NCBI RefSeq assembly: GCF_048564905.1
Contig: NC_133004.1
Span: 41,584,105-41,648,104 of the forward strand
Length of the DNA: 64,000 nt
From: Vicugna pacos
Lineage: Eukaryota; Chordata; Mammalia; Artiodactyla; Camelidae
Direction of reading: 5' to 3'
Shown: in pieces, positions 48,001 to 59,200 of the stretch
Position numbering within the stretch: the first letter of the stretch is position 1
Layout of the letters: each line of letters opens with the position of its first letter
The notes under the pieces: model-generated
Seen by the model: only the letters and a program-made list of their open reading frames with translations
Told to the model about the DNA's origin: nothing
The model's database searches: none
Position numbers and translations under genes: made by a program

Positions 48001-48749
48001 GCTCACCCAGTGTCCACGTGGTCCCCATATTTCCCAGACCACTTGAAGTTAGGGAAACCAGCATTGCCAATGGGCTGTGAACCGAGTTGGTTATGTCAGT
48101 TTGGGACCAAATACTTGAAAAGCCAATGAGCAACTGTTAAGTCCCAACAAGAAGACCTCATGTTCCAGACAATGAAGCTATAAGACGGTAGAAACTTTTA
48201 TTTAGAATCCTTGAGTGACTCTGTGGATCCGAGCTCCCCACTCCCATCCTGCACTACTCATCCATGTGGGACTTGTAAATGCGGGAACATACCTTTGCTC
48301 TGAAAGCCCCTGAGATTTGAGGATTCATCTGTTACTGAGGCATAACTTAGCCTCTCCTGGCTTATACAGAATTTTATGAAGATAAAATTCATTTATAAAT
48401 AGAAAGCATTTAAAACGTACATATATAGTAAGCAGCAAATATTGGCCATTAGTGTTGTCATTGGTACGTATCATTATTAAATGGGGGAGAACACAATGCT
48501 TTCACTAGTCTCTGTCTCTTAGTGACCTTTCCCTCCTATTGCATCCGAAGAATCACAATATGGGTTTTACTAGAGAAGACAGATCATCTCTGATATAGGT
48601 AGGCCCTATGAAGTATCCTTCCCTTGTATTTGAAGGACCCAGAACTCTGAAAGCTCATAAGACTTGTCAAAACCACAGTCAAGACTCATATTCTTGCCCT
48701 CTGTTTCCTACCCTCTGTCCTTTCCTTTTACCAGTCTCCTAGTAGTCTG

Positions 48750-49190
48750 TAGTTTACCCAGGGTGGAAGACTGAATTAATGGCCCCAGTTCTCCATCCCT
48801 TCCTCTGTCCACACCCTTTGCCATCTAACTTTGTGAAGCTCTTCCATTCTGACTCTGGGGTTGGCCAGGTGGCTTGCTTTAAACCAATGGAAAGTTGCAT
48901 AAGTGTGATACAAGCAGAGTTTTGAAAGTCACCCATATGACTGGTCTTTTTGTTCCTGCCACCTACCATTGCCCTGGGAAGCAGACATGTGGAGAGACAG
49001 GAGAAGCATGTGTGGCATTGATTCAGTCTTGCTAATTAGCCAAGGCCAGCGTAGATCAGTCAACAGCCAGACCAGAGCAAGTCCAGCCATATCAATCGAT
49101 AACTCTGCAGACACTGGAGCAGTGAATACTTGTTAGATGCCACTGAGGTTTTGTGACTTTCACTTGGCATTATTGTGATAATTGATATGC
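48750..49190 (+). repeat. Old LTR-like or other interspersed repeat, family not assigned
   Basis: GGAAGACTGAATTAATGGCC, GGTGGCTTGCTTTAAACCAA and GGAAGCAGACATGTGGAGAG follow the order of a common mammalian repeat. Old and diverged. The family is not named. Confidence 0.35.
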
Positions 49191-49889
49191 CAGGACCAGT
49201 ACTTGTTTCAAACTACTTCTGTCTCTGTGAGTAGCACACATTACCTAGTTTCCCCCTTTGTTTTTGACTCTTGTTTCCTAAATCTCGTGGGTGAAAGAAT
49301 TGATACTTAGGCTTTTTGCAAAAATCTCCTAAGAAGTGGCGAAGAGGACATTCATGCTAAGGCTACACCTTCCTCCTCCCTCTCCAGGCACCATCCACTC
49401 ACCTTATTGGGGAGAACCACATCAATCTCCTCCTGTAGCTTCTGCTGGACATCGGGTTCCACGGCCAACTTATACATAAGGAGGGAGAAAGAATCAGCAG
49501 CCGGCTTGTAGCCAGCAAGATGAAAGGTAATACCTTGGGCCGCCATTTCTTGGTCAGACAGAGCTAAAAGGAGAGAAAAAATGTTTTAGGTAAAGCATGT
49601 TTAACTTATAAACACATCACAGTAGTGTTTGTAAATATATATATTTTTTTCTCCTGAGAGAAACCAAGCATGTTCAGGCTCTGATCTATTAGATGGGACT
49701 GGACTATGAGCCCAGATCAATGAGGTGCCTGCCCCAACGATGTAATTCACAACATCACCGATAGATGAGTGAAAGAAATATCTACAGCATTCTGACTTCC
49801 CAATGACGATTACTGTGAAAGCTATTATGGGCGAATTCAACCATCAGATTCTTTCTCCTCAGTTAGCTAAATCCCAGGATATTCAGAGT

Positions 49890-50085
49890 TTAGAGCTGTG
49901 CTGTCTAATATAGGGCTATTTAAAACAACTTCTAATTGATTAAAATTAAACATAATTTAACATTTAGTTCTTCAGTGGCCTTATGCACATGTCAAGTGCT
50001 CAATAGCCACACATGTCTAGGGGTTACTGTATTGAACAGTGCAGATACAGAATATTTTCTTCGTCACAGAAATTTTTATTGGACC
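49890..50085 (+). mobile_element. MER3-like hAT-Charlie element in copy A intron 9
   Basis: GAGCTGTGCTGTCTAATATA at the left, CAAGTGCTCAATAGCCACAC in the middle and ATTGAACAGTGCAG at the right. Same superfamily as the element at 1917-2203. Confidence 0.6.
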
Positions 50086-50092
50086 ATGTAGT

Positions 50093-50136
50093 TAGATAGA
50101 TAGGCAGACAGACAGACAGATAGATAGATAGAAAGA
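50093..50136 (+). repeat. Tetranucleotide (GATA/GACA) microsatellite
   Basis: Runs of ATAG and ACAG units. Confidence 0.9.
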
Positions 50137-51760
50137 AGTAGATCTAGATGTAGTTGTAGATGTACTTATAGTGGTGTGCCAGAGTTATCTCATCACTCTC
50201 TTAAGAACCATTTGTTAAAAATTCAAGAATTTTGTGAGATGGTTGTCAGACCACTGGTAGATTAAAATTAACCATATGGGAGTATTCATGTCCTGGAATA
50301 AACTACAAATCAGGGCATTCTTGTTTGAAACAGAGAGAGAGAGAGCCTGTTTCCATCACTTATGAGTAGATATAGAAATGCTTATGTTCATCAGTCCTGT
50401 GTGAATATATTTGATGATATATTTGATGGTCTTATCTTTGTCCACTGAGAGGATCTAGAAGCAAGGAAACCATAGTAGCAATGACCATTCTCAGATCCAG
50501 ATTTTGGTTTCTAAGTACCATTTCTCACAAAAGGAAACCAGAGCTCCTCGGAGAAATGGCTGATTCCAGGTCTAGTCAGGGGAAATAGAAAAGATACCTG
50601 GAACGTCTTCCATCAGAAAGTGAGGAAATTCTCAGAAAATGATAGATGAAAAGGACACAGGATACTCTATATACTACAATGGTGGATATACATCATTAAA
50701 CATTTGTCAAAACCCATAGAAGGTACAACACAAAGAATGAAGCCTAATGTAAACTATGGACTTCTGGTAGTAATAATATGTCAATGTATGTTCATTGTTT
50801 ATAACAACTGTACGATTGTGATGTGATCTCTGATAGTGGAAGAGGCTGTGTGGAGGTGGGGGCAAGATGTATATTTGAAATCTCTGTATTTTCCCTTCAA
50901 GTTTTCTGTGACTAACTACTCTAAAATATAGTCTATTGGAAAAAAATTTTAAGCGGAAAAAAGAAAGGAAAAAAATGCAGGAGCCTACTGAAGAGGGATC
51001 CATTGGATGAACCTGAGAGAATTTGAGAATCAAAATGAAAAATGATATGAGAGTAAATTACATGTGAGAATGTACTGATGTAAATGAATAAATAAATGAT
51101 GAAGGAGAGTGGAAAGCTCTCCCTTAGAATATTAACTCATAAATACAGAAGAATGATGGAATTATGAAGTCATCATTTTGCAAACATCTTAGTAATGAAG
51201 TTTTCAGTCAAAAACCACCCATTGGTAATAAAACAAATAGGTGACAATCTGAAGAGGAGCAGAATATTTACGGTCTAAAAGACCTCTCCCACAAGCCACT
51301 TATTAGTTACAAAGGGAAAACAGAGCTTTAAAGTAGATTAAACTAGTGAACAAGACTTTATCCAAGTGTTCCAAGATGAGGTCACCAACTCTGGGGCAAT
51401 GTCCCTCCCAATGTGATGAAGCCTTGATACAAATTTCCAGGCAGAGGTTCTGACTCGGTGGGTCTGGAGGGGCCTGAGAATTGACACTGGAAACAAGCCC
51501 CCCAGAGGCTGGGCTGCAGGTGGTCCAGGAGCAGGACTGACTCTGGGCGTGACGTTCTTGTTATGTTTGCCCTTCAAGCTCGGAACAAAGTTGTGTCTGC
51601 ATAGTTTTGGAAATGGTACCCAGACGTACTTTCTACCTGAGTGTGTGTCTTTATTCAATGTGGCAGAAATTCTCATCTGCCTGGAAAACTTCCTGCATGT
51701 TTTTGGAACTACCCACTTCCTCTGTGCCTCCCCAGTGGCCCTCGGAAACACTCTGTTTGC
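50137..51760. other. CYP3A copy A intron 9, little recognised
   Basis: Contains a possible hAT-Charlie fragment near 51440-51500 (GGTCTGGAGGGGCCTGAGAA). Otherwise nothing is recognised. Confidence 0.35.
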
Positions 51761-52809
51761 ATTTATATCTCTCTATCTCTTTGGAATTCTGGGAATTAAT
51801 CATCAGCTGGAGAAAATCCACTCGGTGCTGGAAACAGAAAGAGAAATTTCAGTGACAGAGCGTTACTTGTGAAGACAGAAATAAATCAGGAGAGCAGTAA
51901 ATCAGGAGAGCAGAATTTCACCTCTTTCCTGAGAGAATGCCCCCTTAAAGAGCAGGAGTCTGACTCGTATCACCTGAGTCCTCAGTCAACAAAAATACCC
52001 AGCTGCACATCTGGGCGGGTACGATGTTCTCTTAAGAGAAGCCCAGCTGTCACGCCCGACGGCTTTTTGGCCCTCTCTCTGATCTGGGGCTTCTCTGGCC
52101 TTTGAAACAGCTTCTTAACCAAAGAGGTACCTGCTCTCTCTCCTGTTACACCTGTGCGCAGGAGGTAGTCTGTGGCTTCAATCTTTTTTTCTCTCCCACC
52201 CAGCTTTAATTCTTAATGAATGGTCACATAAATGAATCCCCTACATTTGCAGAGTTCATCGGCAGCTTTTGTAGAAGCTTGTTCAAGTGCCTCACCCTTC
52301 CAGAACTCTACATAATTTCCAGTGCCTTCCAGCACCCAGCCCTGCCCCTAATATCCTTGTTCTGGCCTCAAGTCCTCATGAGGCAAGGTTGGCTTAACGG
52401 CTTGCAGCCTCAGTGCCCAGACAAGACTCTGGCCCACTCCAGACTAGGAGATGGCTGCACATAGCCTACACTCCTCCAGGGGCCTCATGTGTGCAGCGGA
52501 AAATCTGTAAGACAGGAGGCCTGGAGATGAAGTGATTCTTTGCCAATCTAATATTTGGTGAAATATGAGTAAAATAATTTTTAGACAGTGATTTTTATCC
52601 GTTGACGATTTATCGAAGGTAAATGGCATAAAGTCTTAACCCAACAGTATTTTTGCAGTGACATACTAACTGGCATGCCTATTATTAAATTTAAACACTG
52701 CTCTCTGACTCCTGTTCTTATCTTCTTCCCCAGACTCCACTGTATTTATTTACCCCAAATTGTTAGGACCCTCCTGCTCTAAAATCCACAGTTCTCTACT
52801 TACCTTGAA

Positions 52810-52890
52810 CAATGCAGAGAAGTACATAAATCATACGTATACAGCTCAATAAATTACCCAAACGTGAACAGCCTCATATCACACCACCAG
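52810..52890 (-). mobile_element. Short antisense L1M 3' fragment beside CYP3A exon 8
   Basis: CAGCTCAATAAATTACCCAA and CGTGAACAGCCTCATATCAC resemble the reverse complement of an L1M 3' end. It stops within a few bases of the relic exon 8 donor. Confidence 0.45.
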
Positions 52891-53029
52891 ATTTTACCGT
52901 TCGTTCATCTTTGAGGCGACTTTCTTTAATCCTTTCTAAAGACGTGATGAAAAAATTCACGGCACTTTTTGGAAACTACTGGAAACCGAGGCCTAGGCTC
53001 CACATTCAGCCCCAGCTACTGGGAGCACT

Positions 53030-54235
53030 GGCTGCTACCAATGAGAGGCTGCCCCATTCTCTGGAGAAGCTCCCTGGGCCAAACTAAAGCCACTGCACCT
53101 GGGAGCTTGCACCTCCTGGGGGATGGGACGGCCAGCCTATGAGTGACTGATGGGTTACAAATGCTGGCGCCTGCCTCAAACCGGGACCCCCTCTGTAGGA
53201 CAGTGCTCCACAGAGACCACAGCGCCACTCACCTTTTCTTCCTGCCTTCCCCAGCTCCCCACACTCCCTTCTCCAGAGAGCACCCTCTCCGTAAACCATT
53301 TGTGCCTGAACCCCTGTCTCGGGCTTTGCTTTCAAGGAACCCAACCTAAGTGAGCAGCAAAGCCTGAGCTAGTTTGTGCACAGTGACATTCAGCTGAGGG
53401 ACATACAGTTGCTGAAATTCAGCTCAAACTCTGGGGCCAAGTTATGCAAAGGGGTAGCTTGTCCTCAATTGCCAAAAGCCACTGATTAGTGTAGACTCAG
53501 CCCTGGAAGGTGCTGGGATTTGAAACCCAGGACTCCAGCTTCAGAGCCCCTCACCTCTCAGTCACAGTGTGGTGCCACCGCCTTACATCAAAATAAAGAA
53601 GACTAGGGTAGGATGCGGAGAGCTGTATAAGCCAAAAGGTGCCTTTGTGACCCCACCAAATAATCACAAATTTACTGAAGAGCCTGTTCAAAGAACTATT
53701 TTCCTGACCCATCTCAGAGAAAATTGCCAACCTGATATTTCACACCCCGTCTCACCCACAAACGGTGATGTGCCGGCACATGACCACAGCACGACCTCCA
53801 AGTCAGGAAGTTCACGCTGACACATGACTGCCATCTGACCTCAGAGCCCCCAGTTCCCCACCTGTCCCCACAATGTCCTTATGGCAGAAGGACCCAGCCA
53901 GCGAGTTACCTTTAGATGTCCCCTCTAGAGTCTCCTTGTGCCTGGAACATTGTCAGTCCGTCTTTGGTTTTCATGATGTTGACTCTTTCCAAGATTATGA
54001 ACCAGTTGCAGACCTGGAGTAGAATAATCCTGTTTAGGTTCGCCTGACCCTTCAGGGTTTCCTTCAGGTTTGCCTCCTGCGCGGGAACATCACACAGGTG
54101 AAGCGAGTTCGTCTCACTGCGTCCCATTAGGTAACGTGCAGTCAGTTTCTCCCATCCCAGAATGCTCTCTCTGATCCCTTGATTAAAGCGCTGTCTGCCA
54201 GGTTTCTCCACTCTAAAGCTACTCTTTCCCCTCTG
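53030..54235. other. Expected site of CYP3A copy A exons 1-7, nothing recognised
   Basis: No match to CYP3A exons 1-7 is seen on the minus strand. A 99-codon minus-strand open frame (53912-54211) has no recognised motif. MIR-like text may be present at 53470-53560. Confidence 0.4.
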
Positions 54236-54253
54236 TAATTAGTGGATTTTCTG

Positions 54254-54380
54254 GGGGGTGTTAATTAGGTTTATTTATTTATCTATTTTACTTTTTAATG
54301 GAGGTAACTGGGAATTGGACCCAGGATTCCTTGCATGCTAAGCATGGCACTCTACCACTGAGCTATATCCTGCCCCCTAG
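54254..54380 (-). mobile_element. Camelid SINE (Vic-1 type) with clear target-site duplication
   Basis: Minus-strand SINE with A-box TAGCTCAGTGGTAGAG, CTTAGCATGC, a B-box-like GGGTCCAATTCCCAG and an A/T-rich tail. The flanks TAATTAGTGGATTTTCTG (54236-54253) and TAATTAGTGGATATTCTG (54381-54398) match at 17 of 18 positions. The insertion is complete and fairly young. Confidence 0.93.
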
Positions 54381-54398
54381 TAATTAGTGGATATTCTG

Positions 54399-54853
54399 AG
54401 CAGTACTAATCTGAAGCTATGTAAGTATCCTCATCAAATTGAAATTTATCAATTTATATATACATATTTACATATATATATCTGTATGTAGTCATGTTTT
54501 CCTATTTTCTTGAATGACTTACAATTTCTTATTATTCTTCTTTATTATTATTTATTGTGTTTAAATTGTCCTTGATTTGGTCAATGGAAGCCCCTCAGGC
54601 TGGCTTCTGTCCTTTTGATGCGCCCCCTCAATGTTTAGGGTTTTCTTCCTTTCTAGCGTGAGATGTTCCAGAGTCAGCATGTGCTTTCCCAGCCCTGGAG
54701 ACAGCATTTCTCCAAGAAGCCCTGGTTCTTTTCAGTGGAAAATGATATTTATAAGCCAAGATTTGTGCACAAAGTGTACTTACTGCTATTAGAGTGTCAC
54801 TGTTTCTAAAGCATAAGAGTGGAAAGAAACAGGCAATATGTGTATTTATACCA

Positions 54854-54885
<32 letters not shown>

Positions 54886-55204
54886 AGAAGCACCCATCTG
54901 TATCCATCCATCATCTGTCTGTCTATATCATCTACCTATGCTATATGGAAAGAAATGGATTGACACTGATACATTCAGTTCCAGTCTCTGACTCCACGGG
55001 GTTTATTCTGGTTTCCTCCCTTTCTGAACCAGTGACTCCTTTCTCTGACAGTGAAAAACTTGGCTTCTATGATCCTTAATCTGGTTACCCACTTGATCAA
55101 TCCCACTTTATGCAGCCAATTCCCTTTCTACCCAGGGATGCCCTCCTCACCGTACTTGGGATCGCCACATCCTATTTGGGCTCTGGGTGGTACTGCAGGC
55201 CGCC
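54399..55204. other. Spacer between CYP3A copies, with an (AC)n microsatellite
   Basis: Contains (AC)n at 54853-54887 and otherwise unassigned sequence. Homology with copy A begins at about 55205. Confidence 0.45.
54853..54887 (+). repeat. (AC)n microsatellite
   Basis: About 17 AC units with one interruption (ACTCAC). Confidence 0.95.
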
Positions 55205-56257
55205 TGAGCGGGCTTTTGGGGTTCCCACACCCATGCCAGCCTGCTGTCTGTGTGGACATTGTCCCCAGCCTATTCAGCCTCTGACTTGGAGCCACTGTTC
55301 CTTGCTTAACTGCCCCCACCCTGCAGTGTGAGGCTGCCGACCCTCTGTGACCCACCTGCTGGTTTAGGACTGGATTATCAAGGAAAGTGGGGCAAGGCAA
55401 GGGAGGGAAAGAGGAGGGAAGGGTCAGAAAAGGGAAAGGAAGAACCCTGTGTAGCTTCTGATACCAACTGAAAACGACCATTGCTTGTAGCCATTCTCCC
55501 CAGTCAATTGCCCAATCAACCAGCTTTTATTTCACATTCATTGTGTTAAGACAGCTGGAAGTTGGGGATGGAATACAAAGAGGTGTGAAGAAAAGATGTG
55601 TCCAAAACAGGTAGATTTAAACTATGAACATACTTTCTAAGCAGTGGATGAAGTCCCAGTGCTATGACTCTTACCTATTTAATATATCAAATTGGTTCCA
55701 CCCACCAGTGATTGTGACAGTCAAAGCATTTAGTCACTGAGTCTCCCCGATTCAGAGGTGCGCGTTCCCCCTAATGTGAACAAAGGCAGCAGACAAGACT
55801 TCCGTAAAGAGATGTTTATTGACCTGCTCAATAGAATATTTAATTCAGAATCTTCAAAAAAATCTGTGATCTAAATGTCACTACTTCAGTCACCACTGCA
55901 ATTCTTGTTTTCATTAAATTTTGTTGAAAAAACTGTTGAGAAATTTTGATTCTTGATCAGCGCTCCAGAGGAGTACATGGCACTAACTAGGGGTGGGTGG
56001 AGATGGTCCTGTGAGAACTCGGGAAGCTGGGTCTACATATCTGGCCCTTCCTAGTCACCTCCTTCATGTGGCACAACATACAACACTCCCCGTAGACCCT
56101 GAAAAGGCTCAATGAATGTACAGGATCCGTGATCATCCAACAAGGCAGCGGGTGAGGCCCGTTTTCATTTCTGGGTTTTTTCACAAAGTCAGTCCAGGTC
56201 TCTGGTGCTCTGGGACGCGGCTTCCTTGCAGAACAACGCCCAGGTCCTTAGGGAAAG

Positions 56258-59200
56258 TCAGGCTTCATTTAAGGTTCCGTGTCTGGGCACAACTTGTAAA
56301 ATGATGGGTTTTTTTGGGTGCATAAGGCCTTGAGTGCCTAATTCCAGGGGGATCTGCAAGAGTTAAACAAACGCACGAGAACCAATCAATGAAGCATCAC
56401 CAAGAAGCAAAGTAGACAAGATACATTAAGGACAATGATGCTTTACAAACACATAAAAGCTAACTTTCAGCAGCCTGTATCTTTGACTTTTTTAAACTAC
56501 TAATTCAATGTTTTTTATAGATATAAGGGCAGTCAGTCTATTTGTAGTTCCTTGATTGAATTATAATAGTTTATGTCTTTCAGAGAATTGTTTAATTTAA
56601 CATAAACTATATGGGCATAAAGGTGTTTGCCATACTCCTTTCTTATCTAATAAGGGTAGAATTAAAAAAAAATTTTTTTTCACAATGGTTTTGGGGGAGA
56701 AGGGAGGTAATTAGGTTTATTTATTTATTTTCTTTTTTTAAACAGAGTCACTAAGGACTGGCCCAGGGCCTTGCGCATGCTAAGCATACACCTGCCACTG
56801 AGCTGTGTCTCACCCCCTTATCCTCTTTGAAAATTAAAAAAAAATTTTCACTTTTATTGAGATATAATTGATGTACAGAAGGGCATAAGTTTATGGCATA
56901 TAGCATAGTGATCTACTTCTAATTATCGTGAAATTACTACCATAATAAGTTTTGTGAGCATTCATTATCTCATATAGATAGAAAAGAAGGGGAAAAGACC
57001 ATTGTCTTCCATGTGTGGGAACTCCTAGGATCTCCTCTCTTACACTGCACAGATGCTAACTACAGCCATCATGTGGTACATTACATCCTGCTCCTAATTT
57101 ATTCTATAATCAGAAGTTTGTAACTTTTGACCACGTTCATTCAATGTCCCCTCCTATCTCTGATCCTGTATATTTATTCTATCAGCTGTGTCAAAAGTGG
57201 ATAGTGAAAGGATTCATCCATCATTCATTCCACAGAATAGCTCTTGAGCACCTATTCTGTACCAGACTTGATCCAAAAGTCAGGATGGCCTGTGTTCTTT
57301 ATTGATTTAGAATTTAAATAAAAATGCTCAATTTTAAAAAATATACCAGGTTCTTTGACATTATGGCAAAATATCTTGAAAAATGATGTACAGGATTTTG
57401 TATATGTCAGCTTACAAGGTAGCCCTTGGTACGTATTACACATTTTAATTTTATGGGCCATCCTCAACTTGTAAAGAGGCCAGCCCCTCTCTGAGTTGGA
57501 CCCCATCAGTTTCATGGTGGAAAGAAGGCATTGTGAAGCATTATGCCCATTGTTTTCAACATCTCCTGGCTCCCAAGTGCAGGGCAAATGGTAAACTTCT
57601 GACGGCCTACAGCATTTTGCCTGATATTTTAGACCCATTCTCACTGAGTCACTTCTTCAGAGTTGGAGGAAACAACAGAGTGACCTTCTGATGTCAGGTG
57701 ACAGAAGGGAAAACAAAACGTCATGGAGCGGAGAAGCCCCAGCCTGCGGGTGACTGGGTGCAGCTTGCTGGGAGCGTCTGCCCCTCCCAGATGTGCCAGG
57801 GGCCCCGTTTCTCTCAGGGGTGAGTCCCATGTCTGGACATGATTACAGGACTGCCTCACAGGTGCCCCAAAACAAAATGGAAACCATCTCTTTCCTCCTC
57901 ATTCCTCAGAAAGCCTGTTCATTTGGAGCAGCTGCTTATTAACTGCCCAGGTCCTGACACAGACCTTGTTACAGGGCCGGGATTCATACCAGTCAATGGT
58001 GACTGTCCTTTGTGCTCTTCAGAGAAGAGAAAGCAGATCTTTCTAGAAGTATTACACCTTGGTATTTTAGAATTTCAAAGGGCATGCATACATTTCGCTG
58101 CAGACAGACGGATACCCACAAACCCCAGAAATACACAAATGTCATTTGTTAAATTTTAGAGGTTCAAACTGCTCAAATGTTTGTGTGCAAGAACTCTACG
58201 TCAACAGCAAGTCACTCCTTCAGCATTTACTGGATGACTGCAAGGCACCGCTGGAAGTCTATGAAATGAATAAATGGAGGGGATAGAGTTCAAGACATTT
58301 TCGGTAGAAAGAAGACAGAAAGCCAAGCTGGACTGTTCAACAACGCAGTCTTGAGTTAGGTGGTAGGACCCACGAGGTCAGCCTGTGTGAGCTAATAAGA
58401 GAACAGGGAGAATGGGCTTTGGCCAGACGGGGGAGGGCTCCATGGAATGGGCTTGGGGACTGAACTAGACCTGAGGGTGAGAACAGAATGGTGGGGGGTG
58501 TAGAGAGAACACACATGGGCTTATTATTGGAATGCAAAGGGAGCCCAGCCTGATGGCAGCAGGACTCCTGGAAGGTGAGGGGGACTGTGGGAGTCCTTCA
58601 CATCTGGCAGAAATGCTTTCAATCAGGGTTTCTCCCCACAGCAGAATCTCTGGGGGCGTTTTGAATGTCACCCTGTGAGAATTATTTTAGGATGCCTCAG
58701 ATGTCCTAGGCATCAGAATTTGTAAAGGACCACAGATTTTCCTTATGCAAGCAGTGGCTGAGAAGCACTGTCAGGAGAGCTTCAGGAAGTTCTGGTGGAG
58801 AAGCGTGTTGCTGAAAGGTCATGACGTGGTAATGACTGCACTCAGGACTGTGCACGCACTTCCCCTTCTCTCAAGGGGACTTGAGTCCAAATATCAAGTG
58901 TTGCTCAAGTTCAATGGACTGCATCTAATGCTGTCACACTAACTGCATTGACTCTAGATGACCTTTACAGTTGAGACTTTATACAGCCACGGACATAGCC
59001 CTCCAGAGCTGATGGACAGTCAGAAGCTCAAGAGCTCCAAATAGATCTCTGCCTAGTAGAACAAATGATTCTTTGAATAGATCACATTCCTAGATATATA
59101 TTGGGAGACCCCTCCGTTAAAACAAAAGTCCCAACAAAACATTGTTAACGCAGATAGGAAACTCTCTGACCTGTGTTTCTTTACAAGGTTTGAAGGAGAA

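Larger units (their letters stand above)
40620..49563 (-). repeat. Tandem segmental duplication, copy A
   Basis: Paralogous to 55205-64000, offset about 14.5 kb, with moderate divergence. Matching anchors are CAGTGTGTGGCTGCC at 40725 versus CAGTGTGAGGCTGCC at 55325, exon 13 at 41758 versus 56258, and exon 12 at 44493 versus 59171. A keeps a short SINE at 42681 that B lacks, and B carries an L1 and a SINE that A lacks. The duplicated unit contained a CYP3A gene 3' end. Confidence 0.8.
41758..53000 (-). pseudogene. CYP3A copy A, decayed cytochrome P450 3A gene (exons 8-13 only)
   Basis: Minus-strand exons: 8 (52898 to about 52970 clear), 9 (51761-51827), 10 (49403-49563, 161 nt), 11 (46772-46998, 227 nt), 12 (44493-44656) and 13 (41758-41853, 96 nt with TGA). 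Exon 11 is open and keeps the K-helix ELLR and the PER motif. Exon 13 is open (IPLKL start). Exon 12 has one extra base (164 versus 163 nt), reads GP-stop-NCIG at the haem-binding loop, and its donor GT is TT. Exon 10 reads AGYKPA where CYP3A has AGYETT. The exon 9 donor is GC with a weak context. Exon 8 has a stop just before FPK. Exons 1-7 were not found before copy B. CYP3A enzymes are ER-bound haem-thiolate mono-oxygenases for steroids and drugs; this copy cannot make one. Confidence 0.92.

Noticed and set aside
50093-50136. CRISPR-like short regular repeats
   Set aside because: This is a tetranucleotide microsatellite in a mammalian intron, with no spacers.
53912-54211. A 99-codon minus-strand open frame where CYP3A copy A 5' exons would be expected
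   Set aside because: It does not match any CYP3A exon and has no recognisable motif.
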